This document shows, in pieces, positions 1 to 11,149 of a stretch of DNA of 64,000 bases. Below the pieces are notes generated by a model. It did no database searches and was not told the DNA's origin. It worked only from the letters and a program-made list of their open reading frames with translations. The stretch is from contig OZ237735.1 in the NCBI GenBank assembly GCA_965178125.1, positions 1,302,001 through 1,366,000 of the forward strand, in the 5' to 3' direction. The stretch comes from Bilabrum cf. latius (lineage: Eukaryota; Bigyra: Bicosoecida; Bigyra; Bicosoecida). The stretch's first letter is position 1. Every line of letters begins with the position of its first letter. A program made the translations under genes and the position numbers.

Positions 1-1
1 C

Positions 2-2566
2 CTAAGTCATCAAGGAGGCTTTATTGAACGGGTTCTATCGGACGTCCATGTTGCCCAGCCCCTGCTAGAGGCTGAGGCTTCCAATGAGACGTCTCAATCT
101 GGCCCCTCGTCAGGTGCAGAGGTGCCAGCAGTTGAGAAACCGCATCCGTTCGAAGTTGCAGTTGGACATCTTAGCCAAGCACTTGCAAATACTGGGTCCG
201 CGTTGCAGATGCTGGACGGCAGCCTGTCTTCAGTAGATCGCAAGCTACGAATCCAAAGTCGAAACCAGGCCCCGCCTCTTTTCGTTCCACTCCCATGCGT
301 ATCAGATGGCGCAAGCGATGTCACTTCTGTGTAGCTTGAGATGAGCTTGCGCTCTCGACAGAAGGCGCTGCAAGAAGCAGCTGTGGCCCTGGCACACACC
401 CACGCCGGAGCGGTTGCGTCCATAGCTCGTGGCCGCCGCCGACATGCGGCTGTAAGCGCTGCAATAAATGTAATCGCGAAAAGCTTCTGTCAATATGCTA
501 GCAATGCTGGCGATCAAGCGGCTCTCAGCTGCCTGTAGGTCCCGTCGGTTAGCCGCCCGTCGTCCGGTTCGATGGACCGAGCGGTCGAAGCCAGGGCAGC
601 GGCTCTCGGGCTGTGGCTGCTGCGGGCGGATGCACGTCTGCAAGCAGCTCTATGTGCGGCAAGTGTGAGCTAGTTTAGCTTGCTCGCGTTCGAAGGCACC
701 GAAAGCGGCGAGGAGAGGCCGAGGAAGAAGCACCGATAGGGCGAGCACGGAGCAGGTGCGCGCGATGCTACGTCCCCAGGCAGCGACAGCACGAGCCTTG
801 GTGATGTCGGCGCATCAAAGGAAGACAATGCCATGCAAGAGTGGGAAGAGCATCTGCAGTGGCCCCCTCCCATAGCATCGTTTGGCATAGGCGGCAGCAA
901 GAGCGCGGTGTCAGCGACACCATCCCGGGGGGGGGCAGTGGAACCGTCCCAGGTGGGTGCAAACACCGCGGTGGTGTGTGCTGGATTCCTGCAGGATTAG
1001 TCTGCATCGAGGTCAGGCACGCACCCGTAGCTGGTACACCCTGCTGCCTCCACTGTGTTCGTGTTGCCGGATGCAGATGCTAGCAGCGAAGGCCCTGGCC
1101 GTGGGGCGGGGGCGGGGGCGGAGGCGAAGGCGGAGGCGAAGGCTGCTGGTAGTGAAGCAGGCGCTGCCCTGAGAAGCAGCAGCAGCTCAAGTTCCAGCTC
1201 CGGCTCGGCTTCCGTTGCTGCCGCCGCTGATTCAGCGCAAGTCGTGGGGTTCGGACCACTGGGTTCTCTGGGCTGCTCGCAGGCGCCTCTCGTGTTTAGC
1301 GCCACAGTGCTCGTGCGGGATGATGCTGCTGCCTCCAACGGGTGGCTCACGGGAGGAGGGCCCGGGGTTCCAAGTCGTGCTGCGCTGCAGGAAGCCATGC
1401 GAGTGAGACGACCTGCGGGGTGGCGAGTGGCAGCACGGGCAGAGTGGCGCGCGGGCAATTGCTTCGGGACTGAAGCGCCCGGTACAACTGCAGCCTCTGT
1501 GTCTGCGCAGGCAGGCAACATCATGTGTTCCCTGAATGCGCTATGGGGCTGGGTCCGCGTGCTGGCCTATGTCTCAACTCTGGAAGCTGAGTAGAACAAG
1601 GACAGTCCAGGGGGCATCGAGTAGGGCCAGGCCGCGATGGATGGCGTTGATGGATCCGAGGGTGGTGCATCACTTCGAGCTGCCGCTGCACTGGTCCGTG
1701 TTTCTGGCTCGGCGCCTCTAGGGGTTGAGCACGCATTGGCTGTGCTTGGGAGCGCAGCCTCTGCGCCTGGCGAGACAGGACGCGGCACCGCCGCCCTCGA
1801 GCGAGCATTGCTAGTCGATGCATTGAGTGGATGCCTGGACGACGTAGCAGTGACACGGCTGCGGGCTGCCGCAGCTGCCGCGTCCAAGGTGGGCAAAGGG
1901 GCTAGCTCGACACCAGACGACCTGGGCATCAGGGCCATTGCGGCCGTGCGGCGACTGTGCGAATGGAGATTCTTGACCATCCCGGCAGTCACGGACGGGT
2001 CCGTGACAGTTGTAGTCGGTATGGAGCCATCGCTTGGCAAGGTAGACACAAGCAGAGCGACCCCGGCGGTCCTGCACTCGGTGGGTGGGGCTGCCTCCTC
2101 GCTCGCTTAGGCTGCTCTGGAGGCGTGCAGACAGGCTGCTGGTGGGGCGGCTCCTGTCAGTGGCGGACGGAAGGCTGTATTGAATCCAGCCTCTTTGTTC
2201 TCTGGTGTTCGAAAATCGGCCATTCGTGGCATGCTTGCCGCCGCACAGCGTGCTGCCGGACGACCCGATATCCCACCAGGAAACATCGCGGACTGCAAGC
2301 CCGGCAGCAGCATCGCGCTGCCTGGTAAGGAGGGACAGCAAGCAGCGCGAGTCGAGATCGCAGGGGCGACTAGCAGCAGCAGCAGTGGTGGTGGTGGCGG
2401 TGGTGACGGCGCGGCTGGAACAAGTACGGGAGGGATTCGGATGGACAGCGCGTGCATCCTTCATGGTGGGCCAGCCAGGCCGTGCACCCAGCGACACGGT
2501 GCCTCGAGGCGCGACGCACCAACCTCTAGGATCGAGTACGAAGAGCTTGTCGCGAGGCTGAAATGA
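2..2566 (+). CDS. Unassigned protein, C-terminal part, 5' end outside window
   Basis: One reading frame stays open from base 2 to a TGA at 2564-2566 (about 854 residues) if TAG is sense. It crosses nine in-frame TAGs (332, 536, 671, 737, 998, 1028, 1592, 1622, 2108) and no TAA or TGA. The first ~240 residues look helical (repeated L/A/Q-rich stretches such as LRSRQKALQEAAVALAH). The rest is low complexity: alternating G/A with E/K near 1110-1140, a Ser run near 1180-1215, and Ser then Gly runs near 2373-2405. It ends in a charged segment, EYEELVARLK. I recognise no domain. I considered a Mediator-tail-like helical protein but see no diagnostic motif. Coding status rests on frame continuity and on the fact that only TAG interrupts it. 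Its stop lies 32 bp from the convergent stop of the next gene. Confidence 0.6.
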
Positions 2567-2598
2567 CAGGTAGTAAAATTAAATCGTTAGCATTGCAT

Positions 2599-5294
2599 TC
2601 AGTACGCCGTGCCTTCTCCCCCAACAGCGAGCCCAGCTCTGCTACCACCCACAGCTGTCTGTGCCCTTGACCCCATCGAGCTACTGCCCATCCCCATCCT
2701 CGAGGGGCCGCTGCGGTAGCTGCTCCGTGTGCCTAGCCTGCCGCGCTGGGACGCACTCAGCAGGCGGCTCTCGCGAACTCTCTGCCTCGCCTCCTCGTTC
2801 ACCACAGTGATGTTGAACGACTTTCGCAGCCAGCCCGTGGAGGGGGCGTACTCGCCCGGCCCAGGCCCCTGGCCCTGGCCGTTTCGCTTGCTCGAGCTGG
2901 TGCCTCCCATGCTGGGGTCCGTGAAGCGCGAGCCCGTCCCACCGAGCTGAGACCTGGCCTAGGTGACTCGGCGGGCCCGCTCGAACCCGCTCTTGATCTC
3001 GTATTGGCCCACGCCAGGCTGCCTCACGCCACGCTGCCGCCCCCCTGAGCCCAGAGTGTCCATCGGCCCGCCCTGGAATCGATCCCGGGGCCCACTGCCG
3101 AGGAGACCGCCCCTGCTCGCACCGCCTGCACGCTGCTTGCCCGCATCCGCAGCCAGCCTGGGCACCCCGTACTCGCCCGGCCCAACAGCCGCACCGCCGC
3201 CGCCAGACAGCATCTGCCTCGCCACCAAGTCACCGAACCGATCCGTGCCCGAGCTAAAGGCCGCATTGGGCGCGCGCTGCCGAAACTCAGTCATCTCGGA
3301 CGGGTGCACGTGCGGGTCGTACTACCCAGGGCCCGGCTGACGGACCCTCCTCCTGGAAGGCCGCCCAGTGCCAGCTTTGGCTAGGCTAGACTTGCCAAGG
3401 TCACCAAGCATCGCGCTGGCACCCGCACCCAGCTGTGCCGGTGGCTGCGCCCTGCCGTCGTCCACCGCTCCATCATCATCCTCCTCGCGAGGCATGTCTG
3501 GGATCGCAGATTGCGGGCCAAACCTAGCGTCGGAGCAGCCGAAAGGGGGCGGCCTGACCACGCCCCTGGGGGCCGTCTTTCTCGCCATGTCGTCTGCCAT
3601 TGTCGGGAGGTTGTACGCAGTCGGATCGGGGCTGCCATGACGGCTGCCTGCCATCCCACCCCTAGCCTATCGAGACCCGAATGGGGCTGTGCGGCGCGGA
3701 AGCACCGCAGCAGTGGGTCCGCCTCCCCCCACGGCAGGGCGGTATGACCCAGTCAGAGCGCCCTTTTGTCCTGCATCGTCTGCATGCATGGCAGCCATCT
3801 CCGCTGCAATCACCGCTGCCTCCATAGACGGAGGCATCATCTTAAACCCACCCTATCCCGTTGGAGACCCCGTTCGTGCAGCGGCAGCCGCCCGTATCGG
3901 CGACGTGGGCAGGTCGTACGTGCCCGGGCCCGGCGTGTCAACCGAACTGGACAGCGGTGCTCGCCCGCTGCGACCGCCAAAACCGGGGCGACCGGCCCGC
4001 GGCGGCGCAAACATTGCAGAACCTCCTTGGTCTGGGCTTCCTCCTTGCATGGGAGAGCCCTTGGGGCCCTGGTAGGACACAGGACGCCCCGCCATGGCCA
4101 TGCCGTTGAACGCAGGCGAGTCGTTGTCGTAGTGCGCACCGGGGCCAGGCACGCACTGCATGTTCCTAGGCACCTCCAGGGCGCCGCCGCGCCTGGTTCC
4201 GCTGGCAAACACCGAGGTGGGTCTCTTGGGGGGGACGAACACCCTCCGTTTTTGCCTGGGCGCCACCGACCCATACTTTGCCAGGTGCGGGCCCTGCCCC
4301 ACCGGCACGGTGATGCCATGACCGGAGTCCCCTTGCGGGCCCCCTTGCCCCACGAGCTGCCTATCAAGGCCAGCAGTACTAAAGTCTGTCCGCTGTCCAG
4401 TGTCGGCACCGAAGGTAGCGCCCCCAGGACCCGTCCTCTGACCCCCGGCCAGCTTGCGGCTTCCTTGCCCCCTCTCCATGGCACGCATGGATCCCACGGG
4501 ATCGTATACGCCAGGGCCGGGGCCCGCCCCACCGTGGGGGTCGGCCCGGGGAGGCAGTTGCTACAGAGTTCCATCGGGCATTTCCTTGAAGCCCCTGTGG
4601 CCCCGGCCAGGCACGGAGGTGGCAGGGCCGTGCGCCCCGCCCCCGAGGTGCCGCTACTGTGGCGAACCGCCGGCTCGGCCGCGCGACACGCTCGCGGTGG
4701 TTCTGGGTCGTCGAGGATCACCCTATCGACGATAGGAAGGCTACACTTCCCTACCCTTGTCGCGGATCCGAATTGCTCCGGGGAGCTTGTAGCTTCCCGG
4801 GCCTGGTGTCACGTTGGCCGGATGCTGCTGCGACATGGCGCCGCCCATCCCGAACCTTGGGGCTTCGCTCATGAAGGCTGACTCTAAAGCTGCATTTGTC
4901 TTAATTTTAATGGGCTGGTGCGAGCGGCTCGGGCCCGGTGTCTCAGAAAAGCCCTCCTAGGCGCGCTTCGGCCTTGATGAGGAGCCGACGAATGGCGTGG
5001 GAGCCCCTAGCATGGGACGATTCGACGTGCCTCCAAATGGAGCAGAGCTAGGTTTGAATTGATATACAGTACCACCAGAGTGATACGCTCCTGCAATGCC
5101 AGGGAAGGAAACTAGAGCAGCGACAAAGCATGGGGATCCAATGCCGATATGCAACGGATTACTCTTCGAGCTAATCCGAAGACAAACCAGCCACATACTC
5201 GCCAACAGTACTAACCTGGACCTGGAGATTCATTTCCTGGCAACACGAGCCCAACCTTGTTCTGGTCACGCGAAGTTCTACCGGTGAAGGCCAT
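2599..5294 (-). CDS. Sperm-tail PG-rich (SHIPPO) repeat protein, axonemal type
   Basis: Two exons on the minus strand: 5294-5216 (ATG 5294) and 5090-2599, separated by a 125-nt intron (donor GTTAGT, acceptor CATTGCAG). The product is about 856 residues with a TGA stop. The protein carries about eleven PGPGxY-type motifs, e.g. SPGPGAYHSGG (split by the intron), TPGPGSYKLPG, GPGPGVYDPVG, TPGPGTYDLPT, AVGPGEYGVPR, GPGPGEYAPST. SHIPPO/STPG repeats are established components of axonemes and other microtubule-based structures, so the organism is likely flagellated at some stage. Eight in-frame TAGs (2959, 3322, 3667, 3853, 4561, 4654, 4723, 4741). The one at 3322 falls at the x of a PGPGxY motif, giving PGPG-Q-Y. 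The start is the first ATG of exon 1; splicing rebuilds a perfect repeat, which supports the gene model. It is divergent from the lipase gene. Confidence 0.9.
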
Positions 5295-5543
5295 CGTTTC
5301 CGTTCACCGAGCGACAACCCAAAATTTCTTGGCGTGTTTCCAAGCTACGAAAGCAGTCCCAGACAATCGGATATATAGAACCACAAAAGCTATACTTTTC
5401 GCTGTGTGAGCGACAGATGCAAATTCTATCGCCTGCAATAAGACCATTCCGGCAAAAAATGCGGCGCCGCGCACCACACCCCGATACGGTTCCGCAGTTG
5501 ATCCATCCATCAAATTGAATAGCCGCTTTCCTGATATGCACCC
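5295..5543. promoter_or_regulatory. Divergent intergenic region, probable shared promoter
   Basis: This 249-bp gap lies between the ATGs of the PG-repeat gene (minus) and the lipase gene (plus), so it must hold both 5' regions. It contains an AT-rich TATATA string near 5371-5376. No other motif was recognised. Confidence 0.4.
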
Positions 5544-8500
5544 ATGAGCGGAAAGCACAGTCTCCCAGTCGTTCGTTTGGAAACACTTTCCAGCTCGGGC
5601 GCAAAATGCTTGTTATGGAGCACCTACGCTACCGTTGCTGGAGCGATCCTGCTCACTGCAATCTTGCAACTCGGTTTCGGGACTAGGAATTCAATGGCGC
5701 CGGTAGATAGGTGCAGTACTAGGGCTGACTGGGGATTTGGGCGAGTTTGCGGAGAAGACGGAATCCTTTCTGACCCATTGCCTGCTGTGAATGCCAGCGC
5801 AATGATTCTTGCATGGCACGGGATGGACCCGCGCGACGGCATTCCTGAGGCGTCGTTGTTCTTGAATACGCCTCCAGGCCTCAAAAATAGCCTGCTTGCG
5901 CCCCCAGAACTTGTTTATTCCGCGGCGATGTGGGGTAGCCTGTCGAGGATTGGCTCCACGGTTGAAGGCTCCGACTGGAACCTGATGTTTGCAGTTCGTA
6001 ACCTATCGGTAGCTCTGCCTTGCGATCCGGCTAAGATGGTTTGCAGTGAGCTTCCCATCCTTCCTGCTGCGCCCGGGGCATTGGATGGCATGGGGCAGCG
6101 GATCCCGGCAAGCAACTCGAGATACTCGAGCGGCCGCGGCGGATACTCGAGCTATCTATTGGCCGTGGCGGCAGGTGTTGGGCAGTTGCAGGCGCTGCCA
6201 ACTCCCAGCCCTACTCCAACACCTACACCATCAGTATCACCCACCCCATCTGGCTCACCTAGCCCCAATGCAACGCACGGGGCCGCCATCAGCGGCACAC
6301 CCACACCCACACCCACTGCCGCTGCCCCAGTCGACAGTGGCCAGGACTACCAGGTGGGCGCATCGCCCGCACCCCCTGCCGGTGGCACCCGGTCGTTCAT
6401 GTCTCTCCTGGACTTTGCCCTGGGACCAAAGGGCACAAGTGGTCCTGAACAGTTTTTGCCTGAAGACACCCCCGGGATTCCCATTGCGCGTCTCGGAACC
6501 GAACGACAAAGACCCCCGGCGGCAGATCCCAGCCCAACGCCCAGCCCAACGCCCCAGCCAAGCCCGACGCCCTCGCCATTGCCGCAGCTCCGGCCTCAGG
6601 TCCGCATAAGGCAGAACCGAGCATTTTTCAGGCTCATCGATGCGTACGGCAGGCTTGTTCTCTCAGGGATCACGCTCCTTGCCATGGTCTTCTGGACCAT
6701 CAGCGTCTGCACAGCGGTGGATCCGAGCAGCTTGCGCGGGAGAAACGGATCAAGGAACTCAAAGCGAAAGTCATCAACCAAGGCGGATGGGAAGGAAGAT
6801 GAGGGGGGTGACGAGACCAGCAATCAGCTGCTGATCGAGGAGAGCGAGGTGGAGGTCTTCGGCGGCTGCAACCAGCGCGACTGGCCCATGCAGCGGAGAT
6901 GGGTCCTGTACCTTCAGCTCGCGCTCATCATGTGGCAGAACCCCCTGCTTGCGGCGGTTGAGCTGTCATCGGGTGAAGCCAACAGGAGCGGGAAAGCATC
7001 CGGCCTAGCGGTTGCTAGCCAGCTGATGGCCTCTGCTGGACTCGTTGGCCTGCTCGTGCTTTGGCTTGCGCTCGCTGACAGCCTCCGCTTCTTCGAACGA
7101 AGGTTGAGGTGCTGCGGATTCTATGTGCCAAAGATAGCCTTTGCGGTGTGCATGCTGTCAGCCACGGCTATGGTGAATCTGCTGCAGGCCCCTGGTATCC
7201 TAGCGCCAGCCTCCGCTGCCTCGTCGCTCCCGCCCGCTGGCAGCTTGCCCGGCCCTAGTAACTGGAAGCAAAATATAACAGCTGGTGTACTGAACGGGAT
7301 CGAGCCGATCGGCTCCCAAGACGGTGTGAGCTCAACCCACCTTGAGGTTGTGGGGGACTCGTGGCATGCAGCAGTGCTGCGGACCCTGCTGCATCCTCTG
7401 ACCACGGGAAACGCTGCGAGCGCGCCATCAGCGAGCGGGGACACGTACCTCGGCGGTGGTGATAGCGGCAGCCCCGGCGCGCTGAACAGCAAAGTTGTCA
7501 TTCGCCTCGCACTTGGGTTTGGGTCCGTGTACGCGATATGCTTGTTGGGGTGGGTTGTGTGGCTAGGGATTGCGCTGGTGCTCACCAATCGCGTCTTGGA
7601 GAAGAAACCATATGCGGAGACCCGTGCCAGGCAGCTGCTGTTCCGCTTCTATTCGTACATCATGGTGGTAGTTGTTCTATTTTTGGCCGCTGTGAACTGC
7701 GTGAAGCTTGGCTAGTTCTTGATCGAAGCAACCAGCAGGGCCATTCAGTCGAAGGACGCATCGTCTGCCGCGCCAGGTCAGGGCGAAACTGCAGCAAACC
7801 AGGCGCTGCAGCTCATCAGCATGCTTGCGTCCGGTTACTCTGGGATGGGAGAGGCACTGCTGGTCAGCGTGTTCTGCTACATCCTGGCGTTCGTGTGGCT
7901 TCCGCCGTACTCCGAAGACATTGGCGACCTGCTGGCATTGGCACAAGGCGCCGGCAGGGGGGTTTCGACTGGGCTAGGCAAGAGGAGCACGGCGCGGTCC
8001 CGTGGGCTCTCCGGGATGTCATCGGGTGCGGAGGACGAGGAAGAGCAGGGAGGAGCTGTTCACACGACGTTTGGGTCCACGGCGCTGGGCGTGTTTGGCA
8101 TGCTGGGAGCTCGAACTGGACTCATGTCTGACATTGACGCAGGCCCGTGCTTCTCGCTGGTTGTATGCAGCTGGCTCTTTGACATGGCATGGGCGGCTTA
8201 CTACGACCCCGTGCCCGCCAAGGAGCAGGTAAGGGTAGCGATCGAGGCTGCTCATCGACGCTTCGAGAAGGAATTAGACGAGAAGCGGAAGCAAGACGGC
8301 ACGCAGGACCAGCCCCGGCCTCCCAACCCGTACGAGTTCAATCCTGCTACAAAGAGAGGACCCTGGACGCAGTCCGCCTTCGGTGTCCTCCCTGAGATTC
8401 CCCACGGCTTTCAGCTCGATCGCTTCGTGTTCGGAGCGTGGACAGACACGGTGGCACTCGTTATGCGGAGAGGCACTCGAGTGGTGGTTGCCTTCAGGGG

Positions 8501-11036
8501 CACTGCGAGCCGAAGGAACGTCACCACGGACCTGAATGTGTCGCAGGAGCCTGCGCGATTGGGACACGCGCACAACGCTGCCGGGGGCCCGAGCGGCGGT
8601 GAGACAAGCAGCGGGCCGCGCGACTCGGACACAGCATCCGCGGGACGGCCGGCTGGAAGTGCCCCGCATCGAACAAGCTCAGGACGCGGCGATGGCACCG
8701 GTGGCCATTCCGATGCATAGGGTGTGGCCTCTCGCGCGATGGAAGGAGTAGAGGCTGCCACTGCCGACCTGCCGATCTTCCGGCAGATCCTGCCGCTGGC
8801 TCACTCGGGGTTCCTAGAAGCGTACAACGAGATCAGACACGAGCTTCAAGACGCAGTGCAGTCTGCACTGCTGGAGGCGGGTCCCAAGGCAAGGCTCTAC
8901 CTAACTGGGCACAGCCTCGGTGGTGCTCTCGCCACGCTCGCCGCCCTGGATCTCCACCTGAGCGTGGCGCAGGCTCGCGCCGCTCTCGCGGCCACGAGGG
9001 GCTTTGGAACTAGGGCCACCCGCGGGGGCATCTGGGGCAGACCGTCTCAGTCGGGTGCAGGCACCGGCAGTCTTCAGGCTCCGCTGCTTCGCGACGCGCC
9101 ATCGCCATCGAGCCACTCAGAGAAGACGTTCACCAGCCACAACCGAGGGGCGTCGACATTTGCAGTGGTGCAGAGTGACGGAGCCGGACTCTCGCCGGGA
9201 CAGGTGCACCAGCGCTCCGCCTCACAACCGCTCGAGCGCGACGCAACCCACGAAGCCTACTTGCAGGCGCTCGACGAGCTCGGTATTATAAGAGAGGAAA
9301 GCGACAGCATGGATGCACTGCTGACTGGCCATCCTGCCGGTGGTAGCAGCAGCTACGGATAGCTGGTCAGGCCGCGGATCGGCACTGATTCGTCCTCAGG
9401 TGATGATGACAGGAGATCCGACAGCGGCTCTGGGCGGCACGCCGCCGATATGGGCGCATCAAGCGCGGGGCATCTGAGCCCAATCGTAGACGAGGGTGTG
9501 CAAGAGGCCGCAGCAAAGCATGCGGCTTCTGGAGCTATCTCAAGCGACGCTGTACCTGTTGGCCGGACTGCCGACCCAGAGCAGAAGCCAGGACCAGCAG
9601 CGGACGAGTTGCTGCTTCGGCTGCACACTGGCACGGCAGCTCTGGGTAACTCGCAGTGGATGTTCATGCGGCGCGAGGCAGAGCAAGAGCAGCAAGCTCA
9701 GGCGTCAACGGGAAGCCAAGACGCGCCCGGCGATTCGAGCAGCGCCTCAATCGCAGCAAGCGGTGGTCAAGCATCGAAGCCGCGGAGCAGAGGACGGCGT
9801 GAAGTGGCTCGCGGTCGGGTTGTGGACCCCTTCAGGGCCTCTGGCCTCCTGCCGCCCATCCCCCCCACCGAGTTTCCTGAGGCCCTGAAAGCCCTCCGAG
9901 ATCGGCTGCGCGGTGCTGGATCGCTGCATCGTGGTAGCACAGTTAGCAGAGATGACCTGGTGGCCACAGCAGCCGGCGGCGAGGCTCACAGAGCGGCTAG
10001 TGGGAGGGCAAGCGGTAGGCGAGCTGGGAGTGCATCTTACGGCACCATGGATATGCTTGGGTTTACGGGGAGCAGTGGAAGTGGCAGCGGGGATAGTCCT
10101 GATGCTGGCAAAGGCACTGGTACTGCTGCGGGTGGAGCGGGTGCCTCGGCCACGCCATTGGTTGAATTGACGCCCTAGACGCAGTCTGCCAGCCGACTGC
10201 TTGCTCGTGCGCGCCAGCTCGCCGAGCTGCCTGAGGCTCTGATCCCTCTCGTGGTAGAGGAGGAGATCGAGTCATCTTCGCTGAGCTTGGTTGGTCGGTG
10301 TCCGGAGCGTGTTGAAAATCCCATGGTGGCGCTTACGCAGGGCTTCCGAAACGACGGTGGCGCTGGGCCTGGACCTGGTGGCAGGGCTTGGGACCGCGAG
10401 CAGGACGATGCTGATTCTGATGCTAAACCATAGCAATAGACAGGCTCGACTAGTCGAGGCCAAGTATGGGCAGACAATGCTAGGCGGTACGGCAACCAAT
10501 CGAGGTACGCCCCGGGGTCTGTATCTGGCGAGAGTCACGAAGACGACATCTGGTCCAGGAGCGGGGCGCTCACAAGCACGCAGGCGCTGCTGCTGCCAAC
10601 CGACCTGCAGCTGTACACCTTTGGGACGCCGAGGGTCGGGAACCACGCGTTTGCGATCCGTCTCAACGCGGTCGTCCCTCTTCATTTCCGGGTTGTGGTG
10701 GACGGGGACGCGATCGCAAGCGTGCCCAAGTTCTGCTGGCTGTACAAGCACGCTGGCATCAAGGTGGACCTCGACCGGCAGGGGAATTGCGTGGTGGACC
10801 CAAGCTTCCTCGAGTGGCAGCTGCGTGCTAGCACAGCCTCCTCTATCTCCTCCCACATGATGAGTTCCTATCGCCGTGCACTGCTTCGAGCCAGAGCTCT
10901 GGAAGGTCTGAGGCCGCCGCCGGATCTGGTGCTCACAAGGAGAGTGATTGGAGAGTGGATCCAGAAGCACATGGCGTCCGAAGACGGCGGTCCAGATGGT
11001 GTAGCTGTGCCAGTCCAGGAGTCAGATGCCTTGTAA
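5544..11036 (+). CDS. Multi-pass membrane class 3 lipase (diacylglycerol-lipase-like)
   Basis: A single exon of about 1,830 residues (ATG 5544, TAA 11034-11036, followed two codons later by an in-frame TGA). Six in-frame TAGs: 7713, 8718, 9360, 10176, 10431, 10437. The N-terminal half has about eight hydrophobic segments (e.g. near 5620, 6650, 6905, 7025, 7130, 7500, 7650, 7860) and two Pro-Thr-rich stretches (6199-6330 and 6529-6585). The lipase core follows. A VVVAFRGTASRRN motif lies near residue 980 (oxyanion region), and LTGHSLGGALATLAAL has nucleophile Ser1124. After a very long low-complexity insertion come YTFGTPRVGNHAF, a VVDGDAIASVPKF segment with the expected catalytic Asp, and KHAGIKVDL with a candidate His near residue 1736. 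This is the Lipase_3 (alpha/beta hydrolase) family, which hydrolyses acylglycerol esters. TM segments followed by a Lipase_3 domain recall sn-1 diacylglycerol lipases. The lipase maturation factor homologue starts 113 bp downstream. Confidence 0.92.
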
Positions 11037-11149
11037 GTTTGAAAATTGACCCAGCAATAATTTTGAGTGCCCGAACCGGAACACTCGAGCCCCAACGAAC
11101 CTTCGAATCTCGGCCAAGTCGCAACTTGAAAATTACAACGTGTATCGCA

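Noticed and set aside
3689-4075. Plus-strand ORF containing a PGPG motif opposite the PG-repeat gene
   Set aside because: The CCCGGGCCCGG-type sequence is near-palindromic, so PGPG appears on both strands. The minus strand carries the ordered repeats and splice site.
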